Shown: positions 24,501 through 32,229 of the stretch, in pieces
How positions within the stretch are numbered: position 1 is the stretch's first letter
Layout: every line of letters starts with the position of its first letter
Assembly (NCBI GenBank): GCA_019358985.1
Contig: JAHHIJ010000047.1
Coordinates: 1-42,471 of the forward strand
Direction of reading: 5' to 3'
DNA length: 42,471 bases
From: Tolypothrix brevis GSE-NOS-MK-07-07A
Lineage (GTDB): Bacteria > Cyanobacteriota > Cyanobacteriia > Cyanobacteriales > Nostocaceae
Program-made: the position numbers and the translations under genes
The notes under the pieces: generated by a model
Database searches by the model: none
Told to the model about the DNA's origin: nothing
Seen by the model: the letters and a program-made list of their open reading frames with translations, nothing else

Positions 24501-27059
24501 TGCAGAAGCATAATTACCTTGTTTCATATAGGTATCGCTCAATTGTTGTAATACCTTAGCTTCAATTTTAGGTTCTTTGATTTGTTGAGCTATGATTAAA
24601 GCTTCCTTACTTGTATTAATTGCTTTAGGAAAATCTTTAAAATCATTAGTATATAGTGCAGCCAAGCTAATGAGAGCGTCTGCATGATACTCTGGGATAG
24701 CTGATGTTTGAGCATTTTTTACTGCTTGTTGAGCATAATATAATGCTTTGTTTGATTGTCCAAGCCAGCTGTAACTATGCTTTAAACCAGTTAAAGCTGA
24801 ATTTTCCACTAGTACGAGATGCTTTTTGGAACTTGGAGCTAATATTTTAATATCAATTTTCCGGGCTAAATCTAATGCTTGCGAATGTATTTCAACAGCT
24901 TTTTCATGCTGTCCGAAAAAATTATAAGTCCCAGCAATAGCATTTAAAGTACTTACCTGTCCTAGAGCATATTTATTTTTCTTGTGAACTTCTAAGAGAC
25001 GTTTATCTATTTCTAGCTTTTTTGTGTATTCTCCCTGTTGATTGTAAATATTTCCTAAAATAGATAAAGCCGTTGCTTCTGTGCTTAACGCTTTTGATTT
25101 TTTAGCAATATTTGCTGATTGTAATGCAGTTTCAATAGCTTTGTCATTCTCGCCAAAAAAAGCATAAGCAGAGGCTAAATTACCTAATGAAGATGCTTCT
25201 ATCTCTGACCTATTAAGTTTTCTGGCAAAAATTATAATTTTTTGTGATATCTCTATTAAATGAGAATATTCGACTTTGGCTTGAGCATATAATTCTCTGA
25301 CGAATAAGTCTGTTGCTTTAGAGCTATAAGCTAGACTCATTTTATGCAGTGAGGTCAATTCACCTTCTTTATCGTTAAGTGTTTGATAAATGCTTAATGC
25401 TTGTTTAAAAAGTGCGATTGCTTCGTCATCTTTATCTTGAGCCAAATGGCTTTCCCCAATTACCAGATAAAAGTTTGCTTGGTATGGTTTGTCTTTAAGC
25501 TCTAGTATAAGTGGTAGTGCTTGTTGATAAATTGCAACTGCACGGTCATATTTTTGTTGTTGTTTGTAAGTATCTCCAATTTCTCCAAGAATATTAGCTT
25601 CCCGCGATTTATCTTTTGCCTCCCTAGCTACGGGTAATGCTTGTTCGTATATTTTAATTGCTTGATTATACTGTTTTTGAGTAAAATAAATGTTACCCAT
25701 CATATGAAGAATAGCTGCTTCTAATGATTTCTCTTTTACCTCTGTGGCAACACTTAAAGCTTGTTGATAAGATTTCAACGCAGGTTCGTATTTCTCCTGC
25801 AACTTATAAGCATCACCCATCACTGTCAGAATATTAGCTTCCCGTGATTTATCTTTTGCATCTCTAGCGACTGGTAATGCTTGTTGGTAAAAGCTCAACG
25901 ACTGCTTATATTGTTTTAGCTTAAAATAAGCATCCCCTAATAAATTTAGAAGGGCTGCTGTTTGTGATTTATTATTGGGTATTTCTCGCGCAATCGATAA
26001 CGCTTGTTGATAATTATCAATTGCCTTTTCATATTGATTGAGCGTAAAATAGGTATTTGCTAATTTTACAAGTAGGCTACCTTCTTGTGGTTTATTTTTT
26101 GATTCTTGCGCTATAGTTAGTGCCTGTCGATAAAATTTTATTGCCTCATCATATTGTTTGAGATTGTTAAAAGCATCTCCTATTGACGCTATAATACTTT
26201 CCTGTGCTAGGCTAATTCCTGCTTCTCGAATTAAAGGTAAAGCTTGTTGATAAAACTTAATTGCTTGGTCATATTCCTGTTGATTAAAATGCATCAATCC
26301 TATCTGCTGCAAACTTCTACCCTCAAAAGCACGGTTTCCTACCTCTCGATTTGTTATCAGTGACTTCTTGTACCATTCCAAAGCACGAGGATAGTCATCT
26401 GCATTCCAATAAACGTTCCCTATTCTAAATAAGGTAAAACCTTCTTGAAACTTGTCTTTTAGTTCTTGATGTAACGCTAATGCTTCCTGTAAAAGCTTCA
26501 AGCCCTGTTCTTGCTTTTTCAAGAAAACGTAAGTAAATCCTATCTTACTAAGAGTCGCTGCTTCCCCATTTCTATCTTTGACCTCACGGCGAATTGCTAA
26601 GGCTTGTTGTAAAGTTTCGAGCGATTTTTCGTCTTGTTGCAAACTGAGGTAAACTGCACCCAGAATATCTAAAGTTTCTCCCTCTCCAGCACGGTCTTTA
26701 ATTTCCCTGCGAATTGTCAATGCTTGTTGTAAAACTTCTAATGCTTTGTCGTTTTGCTGTAAACCATTATAAACCTGTCCTATATTATTGAGGGTTTGCC
26801 CAATACCCGCTTTATCCCCCAGTTTTCGCCGAATCTCCAACACCCGTTGATAAGTCTGCAACGCTTTGGGATATTCCCCACGTCGAAACAACTGCACCCC
26901 ATCCTGAAACAACTTATCTGCTTCCGCTTTCCCATCAGAACTTGTCGCAGTTTGTGCCAAAGTATGCTTGATTACTACGTCATTCGCTGCTAAACCAACA
27001 CCACAAGTCAGTGAAAACACTAAACTAGCTAAAGCAAAACTCTTCAAACGGTTAGACAT
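21501..27059 (-). CDS. Giant exported TPR-CHAT protease
   Basis: An 1852-residue protein, unusually long for the family. It starts with a signal peptide (LKSFALASLVFSLTCGVGLA) and carries more than thirty 40-residue TPRs up to about residue 1430 (YDQAIKFYQQALPLIREAG...), a linker helix region, and a CHAT domain at the C terminus. The dyad is His1688 (VLHLATHGVFDP) and Cys1731 (VVLSACQTALSS); the conserved SLWKVDDPST follows. Everything looks intact. TPR-CHAT proteins are controlled by partners bound to the TPR superhelix. It is the promoter-proximal gene of the CHAT run, preceded by 280 bases without another gene. It is likely periplasmic. Confidence 0.9.
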   Translation of the reverse strand: MSNRLKSFALASLVFSLTCGVGLAANDVVIKHTLAQTATSSDGKAEADKLFQDGVQLFRRGEYPKALQTYQRVLEIRRKLGDKAGIGQTLNNIGQVYNGLQQNDKALEVLQQALTIRREIKDRAGEGETLDILGAVYLSLQQDEKSLETLQQALAIRREVKDRNGEAATLSKIGFTYVFLKKQEQGLKLLQEALALHQELKDKFQEGFTLFRIGNVYWNADDYPRALEWYKKSLITNREVGNRAFEGRSLQQIGLMHFNQQEYDQAIKFYQQALPLIREAGISLAQESIIASIGDAFNNLKQYDEAIKFYRQALTIAQESKNKPQEGSLLVKLANTYFTLNQYEKAIDNYQQALSIAREIPNNKSQTAALLNLLGDAYFKLKQYKQSLSFYQQALPVARDAKDKSREANILTVMGDAYKLQEKYEPALKSYQQALSVATEVKEKSLEAAILHMMGNIYFTQKQYNQAIKIYEQALPVAREAKDKSREANILGEIGDTYKQQQKYDRAVAIYQQALPLILELKDKPYQANFYLVIGESHLAQDKDDEAIALFKQALSIYQTLNDKEGELTSLHKMSLAYSSKATDLFVRELYAQAKVEYSHLIEISQKIIIFARKLNRSEIEASSLGNLASAYAFFGENDKAIETALQSANIAKKSKALSTEATALSILGNIYNQQGEYTKKLEIDKRLLEVHKKNKYALGQVSTLNAIAGTYNFFGQHEKAVEIHSQALDLARKIDIKILAPSSKKHLVLVENSALTGLKHSYSWLGQSNKALYYAQQAVKNAQTSAIPEYHADALISLAALYTNDFKDFPKAINTSKEALIIAQQIKEPKIEAKVLQQLSDTYMKQGNYASALESAEQLLNIAKRVESPSLEKDALNNLRDIYFNQGNYSKSLEITQQNLKMVQSKIPGYEVLVLLNLVDNYIYVGDISTASETAQKALSIAKQQSNSIFEVGCLIYLSKVYKFLGEYDKGIKTAEQALNISYRTNSFIYEIESIAALANIYEATGQYQKITDLGEPLLGKIQKLNNPVRKAEVLIVVGKAYGLTGQYTKGKQLVEQGLTTARELKNPLLEVYALTALGSIYSSLNDYGQALDLTRQSLKIAEQLKSPIIQVDTLYFLGDIYSKLGDYKNSAKYYEQALTIVKQFNNRKGEGTLLLALASNYFYQGETNKTIDSVTKALAIFTDIKEPRLEALSKLILSAGYGESKDDAKAMESAQAFLDFARKNKNSVWEKLALSNIGSLHRKFGRTEQAIVAYQQALAIKTENQVKGADAGIYAGLAQVYQNLNQPNVAITFYKKSVNRLEEIRSGIEGLPKELQNSFLNSTFDFDKVKVSDIYRQLAELLIKQGKDKEALYVQDLLRRQEISESTNTRSDSTEKPQIPLTEIEQKVPALNESIIALGYQITECKPTNSQKCSQLTQKRSEVITQYIQQLEGLNKLISDNRHKDDIFFDPTILGKIGEIVEASPNTVMIYPLVGERELYIQLYGKKGVVKTVTVPVGRVELGNAVKEFRSLMEKCEKLAYCGGEDITKVKAASKKLYGWLIKPIEKELNANPVENLVFALDRVTRYIPTSALFDGNQYLIEKYSIYVAPSADLTNTTKPSPSLSTGNTNILGMGLSDSVPQNGIIPAFKGLKSVPKELDFIVKEQTDSSDKQGIYNGKTFLNSQFNFSTIENNLKGNNVLHLATHGVFDPNSSQQSYILLGDKTLLNPTLIQTLVDLKYIHLVVLSACQTALSSPNQEGIEINAFANYFLKRGAKSVMASLWKVDDPSTAKLMQDFYKNLATGKMTKSQALRQAQLSMLKGDNYTVENGDKRGAYVEREQEALPRNEQRKSSYSHPYYWAPFILIGNGL

Positions 27060-27340
27060 TGGTTACTCCTCTTTTATTGCTACATGCTGCTTGTTCAATC
27101 TCTTGTATTTCTGAGGGCAAACCAGGTTATGCCAAAATTTACGCAAAACTTAAAAATAAACCTCAGCATAGTTACGATACCTTGAGGTGACATACCGTAC
27201 AAACACTGATGACTATGGGCAATGTAAAGATATTGTGAAGAAAAGTCAAAAAAGTTTCTAGTATTCCCTGCATTACAACATAAATACCTTTTGCTATCCT
27301 ATAGATGTAAACCACTTTTGTGATTTTATGGTTGACACTT

Positions 27341-27547
27341 ATGGCAGGAAGAAAGAAACTCGATCGCACCAATCTCCATGCACGAGTAGCCCAAGGGACA
27401 GGAGACAAGTTAAAGGAAATAGCCCAAAATCTAGGCTATATCTACGATGATGAAGGCTCCACCGGACAATTGTTGGATGCGATCGCTAACGGAGAAATTA
27501 TCTTAATCCTCAGTAATAAATCATCTGTAACCTCTAAAAATAGTTAA
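27341..27547 (+). CDS. Small cyanobacterial protein, possible DNA-binding
   Basis: A 68-residue product (MAGRKKLDRTNLHARVAQGT...). The ORF could start at GTG 27320, but the ATG at 27341 gives the typical basic N terminus. Helical pattern GDKLKEIAQNLGYIY, then GSTGQLLDAIANGEIILI. The short basic-then-helical layout resembles small plasmid-type DNA-binding proteins, but no exact family is recognised. It lies divergently from the giant CHAT gene, across 280 bases of spacer in which I see no other gene. Confidence 0.5.
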   Translation: MAGRKKLDRTNLHARVAQGTGDKLKEIAQNLGYIYDDEGSTGQLLDAIANGEIILILSNKSSVTSKNS

Positions 27548-27635
27548 ATTTATTCATTAAAACTGGTGTAAAAGTCATTTAAAATAAATTTGGGGACAAT
27601 TGTGTCCCCATTTACCGAATTAAGGAGGTGATTTA

Positions 27636-27827
27636 TTGAATCAAAATGGTAACGGTCATCGAGGTTTCTGGAATCCCGTAAAGATATTTATCCGTCTTTT
27701 CCAAGGAGTTTGGAGAAAGCGAGACGAACTATCGGGGGAAACCTACCTCGTTGACTCAGAAACAGTTGAGCAAGACCTGGAAGACATTGCTGATGAGCCA
27801 GGTGAGCAAAACAACGTTAACAACTAA
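27636..27827 (+). CDS. Small hypothetical protein with TTG start
   Basis: A 63-residue protein. The start is TTG at 27636, decided by a near-perfect ribosome-binding site AAGGAGGTGA five bases upstream. The N-terminal half is basic and aromatic (WNPVKIFIRLFQGVWRKRDE), the rest acidic (ETVEQDLEDIADEPGEQNN). No family recognised. A terminator follows directly. Confidence 0.6.
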   Translation: MNQNGNGHRGFWNPVKIFIRLFQGVWRKRDELSGETYLVDSETVEQDLEDIADEPGEQNNVNN

Positions 27828-27839
27828 CATATAGTTAGT

Positions 27840-27866
27840 AGCCCCTAGTAGCCTGCTAGGGGCTTT
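27840..27866 (+). terminator. Intrinsic terminator
   Basis: AGCCCCTAG (27840-27848) and CTAGGGGCT (27856-27864) form a perfect 9-bp stem with a 7-base loop, followed by TTATTC. It ends the two-gene unit at 27341-27827. Confidence 0.8.
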
Positions 27867-27891
27867 ATTCAAAATTAAAACTGATTTAATT

Positions 27892-28212
27892 ATGGCAGAT
27901 TCTAGCACCACAGTAGTTTGTCCTGTGTATTATCAAATTATTCAGCGCAGAGGTAATGGTTGGGCTTTTAAACATGGTGAACCATTTTTAAACTTATTTA
28001 ATGCTCCAAATTTATCTCCCGAAGACGAATTTGCAGCATTTGACACTTCAATGAAAAAAGTTGCGATCGCACTTTTCCGCATCAATGGTGGAAAGCAGGG
28101 TTACTACATTGCCAATATCTTAGATAAACAATATTACTATTGCGGTACTCAGTGGGAAGATGTGAAAATCAAACTGAAGGAATTGGGGATTGGTAGAGAT
28201 GACCCAATTTAG
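27892..28212 (+). CDS. Hypothetical cyanobacterial protein
   Basis: A 106-residue soluble protein (YYQIIQRRGNGWAFKHGEPF... GGKQGYYIANILDKQYYYCG). Aromatic and beta-rich, without known motif, signal peptide or membrane segment. It lies behind a terminator and ahead of the convergent nuclease gene. Function unknown. Confidence 0.55.
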   Translation: MADSSTTVVCPVYYQIIQRRGNGWAFKHGEPFLNLFNAPNLSPEDEFAAFDTSMKKVAIALFRINGGKQGYYIANILDKQYYYCGTQWEDVKIKLKELGIGRDDPI

Positions 28213-28296
28213 GATAGAGGTTAGAGAATGAAGGTAGATTCTCTAATTAAAGCTTTATCGAAGGGAATCTCAATTTGAGCATAATTCCACTCTCAA

Positions 28297-29208
28297 CTAA
28301 CCAAGACTCTCAAACCAAGCTTCTAAATCCGCAACATCAGAGAAATCTAACAGCGCTTCACCCAAATTTTCTAACTCAGGGGTTGACAAATTCTCAATTC
28401 TACCCTTTAAATCTGGGCTAATTTCGCCAAAACGACGGTTAATTTGTCGCATTAGCAATTTTAACTCTCCCTGCTTTTCTCCTTGTTCGAGTCCTTGTCG
28501 CATCCAACTAGTAACAATTTGCATAACTTCCTCCTGCTCTCTTGCTTCAATGTTAGCAAGTTGTTCCTGAAACACAACTTCTTCTTGGGAGTTCAATTCG
28601 AGATAGGTATCAATAAAACCAGAAATTAACTGTACTTGTGCAGGGTTGAGTTGAAGAGTTGTTAACAATTGTAATGATGTCAGTTTAACTTTGGGACGTT
28701 CGCTTGTACTCATCCGCATTTTTGCCATTAAAGCGCTAGCGACAGGATTTCGCTGATTCACAAAATCTTGCCAATGCAGTTGATTTAGCTGGATAACATC
28801 ATAATTAAACTCTAATATTACTTTCTTTGCTAACTGAATACGGTAGGAATTTGGTTCGGGTGTTTTGGGGCTATCGTGGGAATAAATAACAATCGGGTAA
28901 ATGGGAAGCGCGTATTTTTCGTGCAAACGAGCAAAATAGGTAAACATCCGTTGATTAAACCCAGTTTGGGAATAGGACTGATGTTCAGTATGAATGATAA
29001 ATAAAGCATCCTGACTTTTAAATGACACTTGTACGAGAACATCAAGAATTTTCCTTTCCCCCTCAGTCACATCGGTAATTACTTCCAAAGGTAAAAACCG
29101 TACTGAGTCACGCTCCCACTCAGCACTAATATCAGGGAAAAATAACTCGATAAACTCCGGGAAAAAGTTAGATAGGAGTTCTTTAAACAGGCGATCGTGG
29201 TCTATCAT
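28297..29208 (-). CDS. Rpn/PD-(D/E)XK-type nuclease with DUF4351
   Basis: A 303-residue protein. The N-terminal two thirds match Rpn/YhgA-like PD-(D/E)XK proteins of cyanobacteria: FLPLEVITDVTEGERKILDV, then LFIIHTEHQSYSQTGFNQRM, with catalytic-type Asp, Glu and Gln (LDVLVQV ... HTEHQ). The C-terminal 55 residues (LLMRQINRRFGEISPDLKGR...) are a DUF4351 domain. A Gln/Glu-rich helix links them. These proteins resemble recombination-promoting nucleases and occur in many copies per genome. The gene appears complete and is the last gene before the sigma/DUF1822 operon. Confidence 0.85.
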   Translation of the reverse strand: MIDHDRLFKELLSNFFPEFIELFFPDISAEWERDSVRFLPLEVITDVTEGERKILDVLVQVSFKSQDALFIIHTEHQSYSQTGFNQRMFTYFARLHEKYALPIYPIVIYSHDSPKTPEPNSYRIQLAKKVILEFNYDVIQLNQLHWQDFVNQRNPVASALMAKMRMSTSERPKVKLTSLQLLTTLQLNPAQVQLISGFIDTYLELNSQEEVVFQEQLANIEAREQEEVMQIVTSWMRQGLEQGEKQGELKLLMRQINRRFGEISPDLKGRIENLSTPELENLGEALLDFSDVADLEAWFESLG

Positions 29209-29251
29209 TTCAGCATCTTATCGAATTTACCCAGCCAATGTATAGATGTTG

Positions 29252-30598
29252 TCACCTCCCTAAATCAAAAGCAAACGGTGGTAAAGTCACCTCAACCCCA
29301 TCCATCAAACTCACACTTACCAAAAACTTCTCATCCCAATTACCCACTACACGGGTAAATATATAAGCATCTTCGCTTTCTGCATTTAATCCCAACTCAT
29401 CTAAAATACCAGTTTGGTCGCTAACTCTAAGTTTAATATCAGCAGGTAAACTACTCAAAGCAGGAGCGCCTAAAATTAACAATAAACTCCATTCCCGTTG
29501 CTCAGATTCTCCCACCAAATGCCAAGTTACCGCATACATCCGCAAAGGAATCCCAGCTAACAATATATCCTGATACGCACCCCTTGCTTGGACAGGAATT
29601 TCCAAACCCCTCTGTCGCAATTGGGTAGCAATTACCTCAAATTCTTCCTCTGGACTACGCATTGGACGCATTCCTGAAGCTGGCACAAAACTTGGTAAAA
29701 GCACCCAAGAAAGTCCCTGTGCTAACTCATCTAACTCATTCCCTAACCAACGTCCAGCGTTCACTGCTGGTTGAGTAATTAATTTGATTAAATCTCGTAA
29801 AAAGGTATTTGCAGGAGGATAATTTTGTTGCTGTAAGGTATAAACCCAATTCAGTAATTCTGGATTCGTAAATACAGCAGTTGCTTGTTCCCAGGTTAAA
29901 ATATCAGACAATTCCCGTTCAGGAGATTGCAATTCAGGTAATAATTCAAGTAATTGATTTTGTACCCTTGCTAAAATCTCTGCACGGTTTGTAGGAATTG
30001 CGGGTAAGGAGATTGCTGATACTTCCAAACAACGTAAATATAACAATAAACGGTCTGGATTATTATCAAAAGATGATATTGGTAGTTGATAATTCCCATC
30101 TGATTGTAGAGACGTTAAATTTTGCCTCTCTAGCAATTCTTGATAGGATAAGAAAGCGTAAATATTCGCACTTTGTCGTTCTTCTAGCACCTCAACTAAA
30201 ACATAAAAATGTGGGATAAACTCAGGTAAATCAACAACTACTCTTGGGAAACTCACCATTTCATCACTGAGGCTACCAGTAGCAATCAAACAAACCTTAA
30301 ATTCACCAACTTTTAAATTAGCAACACCATTAATAAAATTTGCTAAAGCAGTTTGTAAAATCGTACATTTATCTGAATTAATAGTTAGCGATTCTGCCCT
30401 TTCATCTACCCAGGTTTCAAAAGCAGATAAAGCCAAACAATTGAGATACACTTGCCATTGCTTCAACCGATTGGGAATGCGATCGCTAATTTCTGCGGCT
30501 CGGTTAATATCATCATCTGATAAAATAATTGCTGAGGTTGGTAAATCGTCGAAGTCAAGGTAAGACATGGGTAAAATATTACTTGTAAGGTTATTCAT
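29252..30598 (-). CDS. DUF1822 family protein
   Basis: A 448-residue protein matching DUF1822, a cyanobacterial family of unknown function: helical N terminus (RIPNRLKQWQVYLNCLALSA) and FETWVDE, a middle helical region, and a beta-rich C terminus (VVGNWDEKFLVSVSLMDGVE). Length is typical. It follows the sigma-factor-like gene with a 2-base gap, so the two form an operon. DUF1822 genes are known to accompany sigma-like and CHAT/TPR genes, which fits the neighbourhood. Its own molecular role is unknown. Confidence 0.85.
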   Translation of the reverse strand: MNNLTSNILPMSYLDFDDLPTSAIILSDDDINRAAEISDRIPNRLKQWQVYLNCLALSAFETWVDERAESLTINSDKCTILQTALANFINGVANLKVGEFKVCLIATGSLSDEMVSFPRVVVDLPEFIPHFYVLVEVLEERQSANIYAFLSYQELLERQNLTSLQSDGNYQLPISSFDNNPDRLLLYLRCLEVSAISLPAIPTNRAEILARVQNQLLELLPELQSPERELSDILTWEQATAVFTNPELLNWVYTLQQQNYPPANTFLRDLIKLITQPAVNAGRWLGNELDELAQGLSWVLLPSFVPASGMRPMRSPEEEFEVIATQLRQRGLEIPVQARGAYQDILLAGIPLRMYAVTWHLVGESEQREWSLLLILGAPALSSLPADIKLRVSDQTGILDELGLNAESEDAYIFTRVVGNWDEKFLVSVSLMDGVEVTLPPFAFDLGR

Positions 30599-30600
30599 AA

Positions 30601-32001
30601 TTAATTATTCGCTTGTTTCCTAATATCCAAGTATTCGCATAAACGTTCTGTAAAAATCTCAGTTGTTAAATAATTCTTCGCCGTTCGAGACTGGGATTCC
30701 GCATTTTCAATAATTTTGCTTATTTCTGATAACAGAAAAATTGTTAGCTGTTCATCTAGCTTATTCAATGCTTCCACATCAGCATACTTTTTTGCTTGCT
30801 CCTTTACCGAATCTTTTAAAATTATCAACATTTCTTGTTGTACATCCGTTCGTAATTCCTTTAATTTCAATAATTTTGTCACCGTATATTGCGCTCTCAT
30901 TCCTAATTTATCAGCAATTTCATTCATTGCTAACTTCTGACATTGGGATAACTCCAGAGCAGTTAAAAACATTCTGGCTTTATCACCCTTTTTTTGTAAT
31001 TTCCTCACCCTTGCTTCTGTCACTTGAGCTAAAGCTTGCTTTAAAGAAATTTGTAATTGATGACGATAAAATTGAATAAATTCGGCTTTTTCATCGCTGG
31101 TTTCATCCTCTTCTATTGGGGTAGGAGGAACTTTCTCTAATAAAGAATTAGAATTTCCCTCAAAAGCCACATCTAGAGAGTCTATTGGTAGATAACCACC
31201 CCTAACATAAATTCGATATTCACGTAATTGAAAAGCTAACTTTTGTAATTTGAGTCTCACTGTTTCCGCATCAAATAATCTGCCTGTTTGATTTTTTAGA
31301 TACTGAGCAATATCTTCCAATTGCTGGTAAGTTGGTTCAATACATTTACTCCTAATCTTATTTCTAATATTTTGTAATCTTTGAACTCGGTAAATAGTAT
31401 GATAGCCTTGTAAAAGATATTGTGCTGACTGAATTTCTAATTCTCCAAGAGTATGAAAATCCTTGAGAATACGCTGCAATTGTTGAGGTTGAGTATCATT
31501 GAGAATTGCCCAATTGCTAATTAGATAAACACCACGTTCCAAAAGAAATTTATTCAAATCTGGATGCTGTTTTACCCTGATCATAGTCCAAGCAGTCAAG
31601 CTACCTTGGGTTGCATCAAAACTTTGAAGAATTTGTCGAGAAAAACATTGATAGTTAATTGCTGGTAATAACTTCCCATCATCCTCTAGGACAAAAACTA
31701 ACAACTCACTGCAATGAAAATTATACTTCTCACCAAATCTCCTTGTTAATTTCAAACATCCCTGTTCCAAAATTTCAGAGATAAAGCAAAGTAAACAACG
31801 TTCTGCAAGCAAACTGCTTTCACCAGAACTACTTCGATACAAATCCATCAATTGACGCTGAATGTCTCCATCCGGTGCATCATTAGTTAATTCACCAAAC
31901 AATTGCGTGAAAAATGACCTAGCAGCAGGGATTTCCAGAATTTTCCGGTTCCCTCCCCCATCAATCCTCACCAATTTCCAATACCTTGAAGCATCACCCA
32001 T
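30601..32001 (-). CDS. Sigma-factor-like protein
   Basis: A 466-residue protein. The middle part (QSFDATQGSLTAWTMIRVKQ, then LLERGVYLISNWAILNDTQP) resembles region 2 of a divergent sigma-70 type seen upstream of DUF1822 genes, and the C-terminal part holds a helix-turn-helix (LAMNEIADKLGMRAQYTVTK) resembling sigma region 4. Charged linker between them. It is the first gene of the operon with DUF1822 and divergent from the subtilase across 228 bases. Its role as a sigma factor is inferred from patterns; no promoter target is identified. Confidence 0.65.
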   Translation of the reverse strand: MGDASRYWKLVRIDGGGNRKILEIPAARSFFTQLFGELTNDAPDGDIQRQLMDLYRSSSGESSLLAERCLLCFISEILEQGCLKLTRRFGEKYNFHCSELLVFVLEDDGKLLPAINYQCFSRQILQSFDATQGSLTAWTMIRVKQHPDLNKFLLERGVYLISNWAILNDTQPQQLQRILKDFHTLGELEIQSAQYLLQGYHTIYRVQRLQNIRNKIRSKCIEPTYQQLEDIAQYLKNQTGRLFDAETVRLKLQKLAFQLREYRIYVRGGYLPIDSLDVAFEGNSNSLLEKVPPTPIEEDETSDEKAEFIQFYRHQLQISLKQALAQVTEARVRKLQKKGDKARMFLTALELSQCQKLAMNEIADKLGMRAQYTVTKLLKLKELRTDVQQEMLIILKDSVKEQAKKYADVEALNKLDEQLTIFLLSEISKIIENAESQSRTAKNYLTTEIFTERLCEYLDIRKQANN

Positions 32002-32229
32002 AAGTATTTTTATTTAAGTATTATTGTTGATTGTCACATAGTGAATGCTCCCATACGCAACAAGTTCTATCTTGATACATTTAATACTGAGTACCTGATT
32101 TAACAACTATTTTCCATCCTCATCTTTTTATAATTCTGGAGAAATTGACCTTATGCAATTTCTGAAAATGGCATATCCTCCCCAACCTGAGAAATACACC
32201 TAACCAGCAAAATTATCCCCATCGCAATT

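Noticed and set aside
11534-27059. Type III-E CRISPR-Craspase, in which a TPR-CHAT protein acts
   Set aside because: There is no gRAMP-like effector, no other cas gene and no array; the TPR-CHAT proteins here are exported or of another TPR type.
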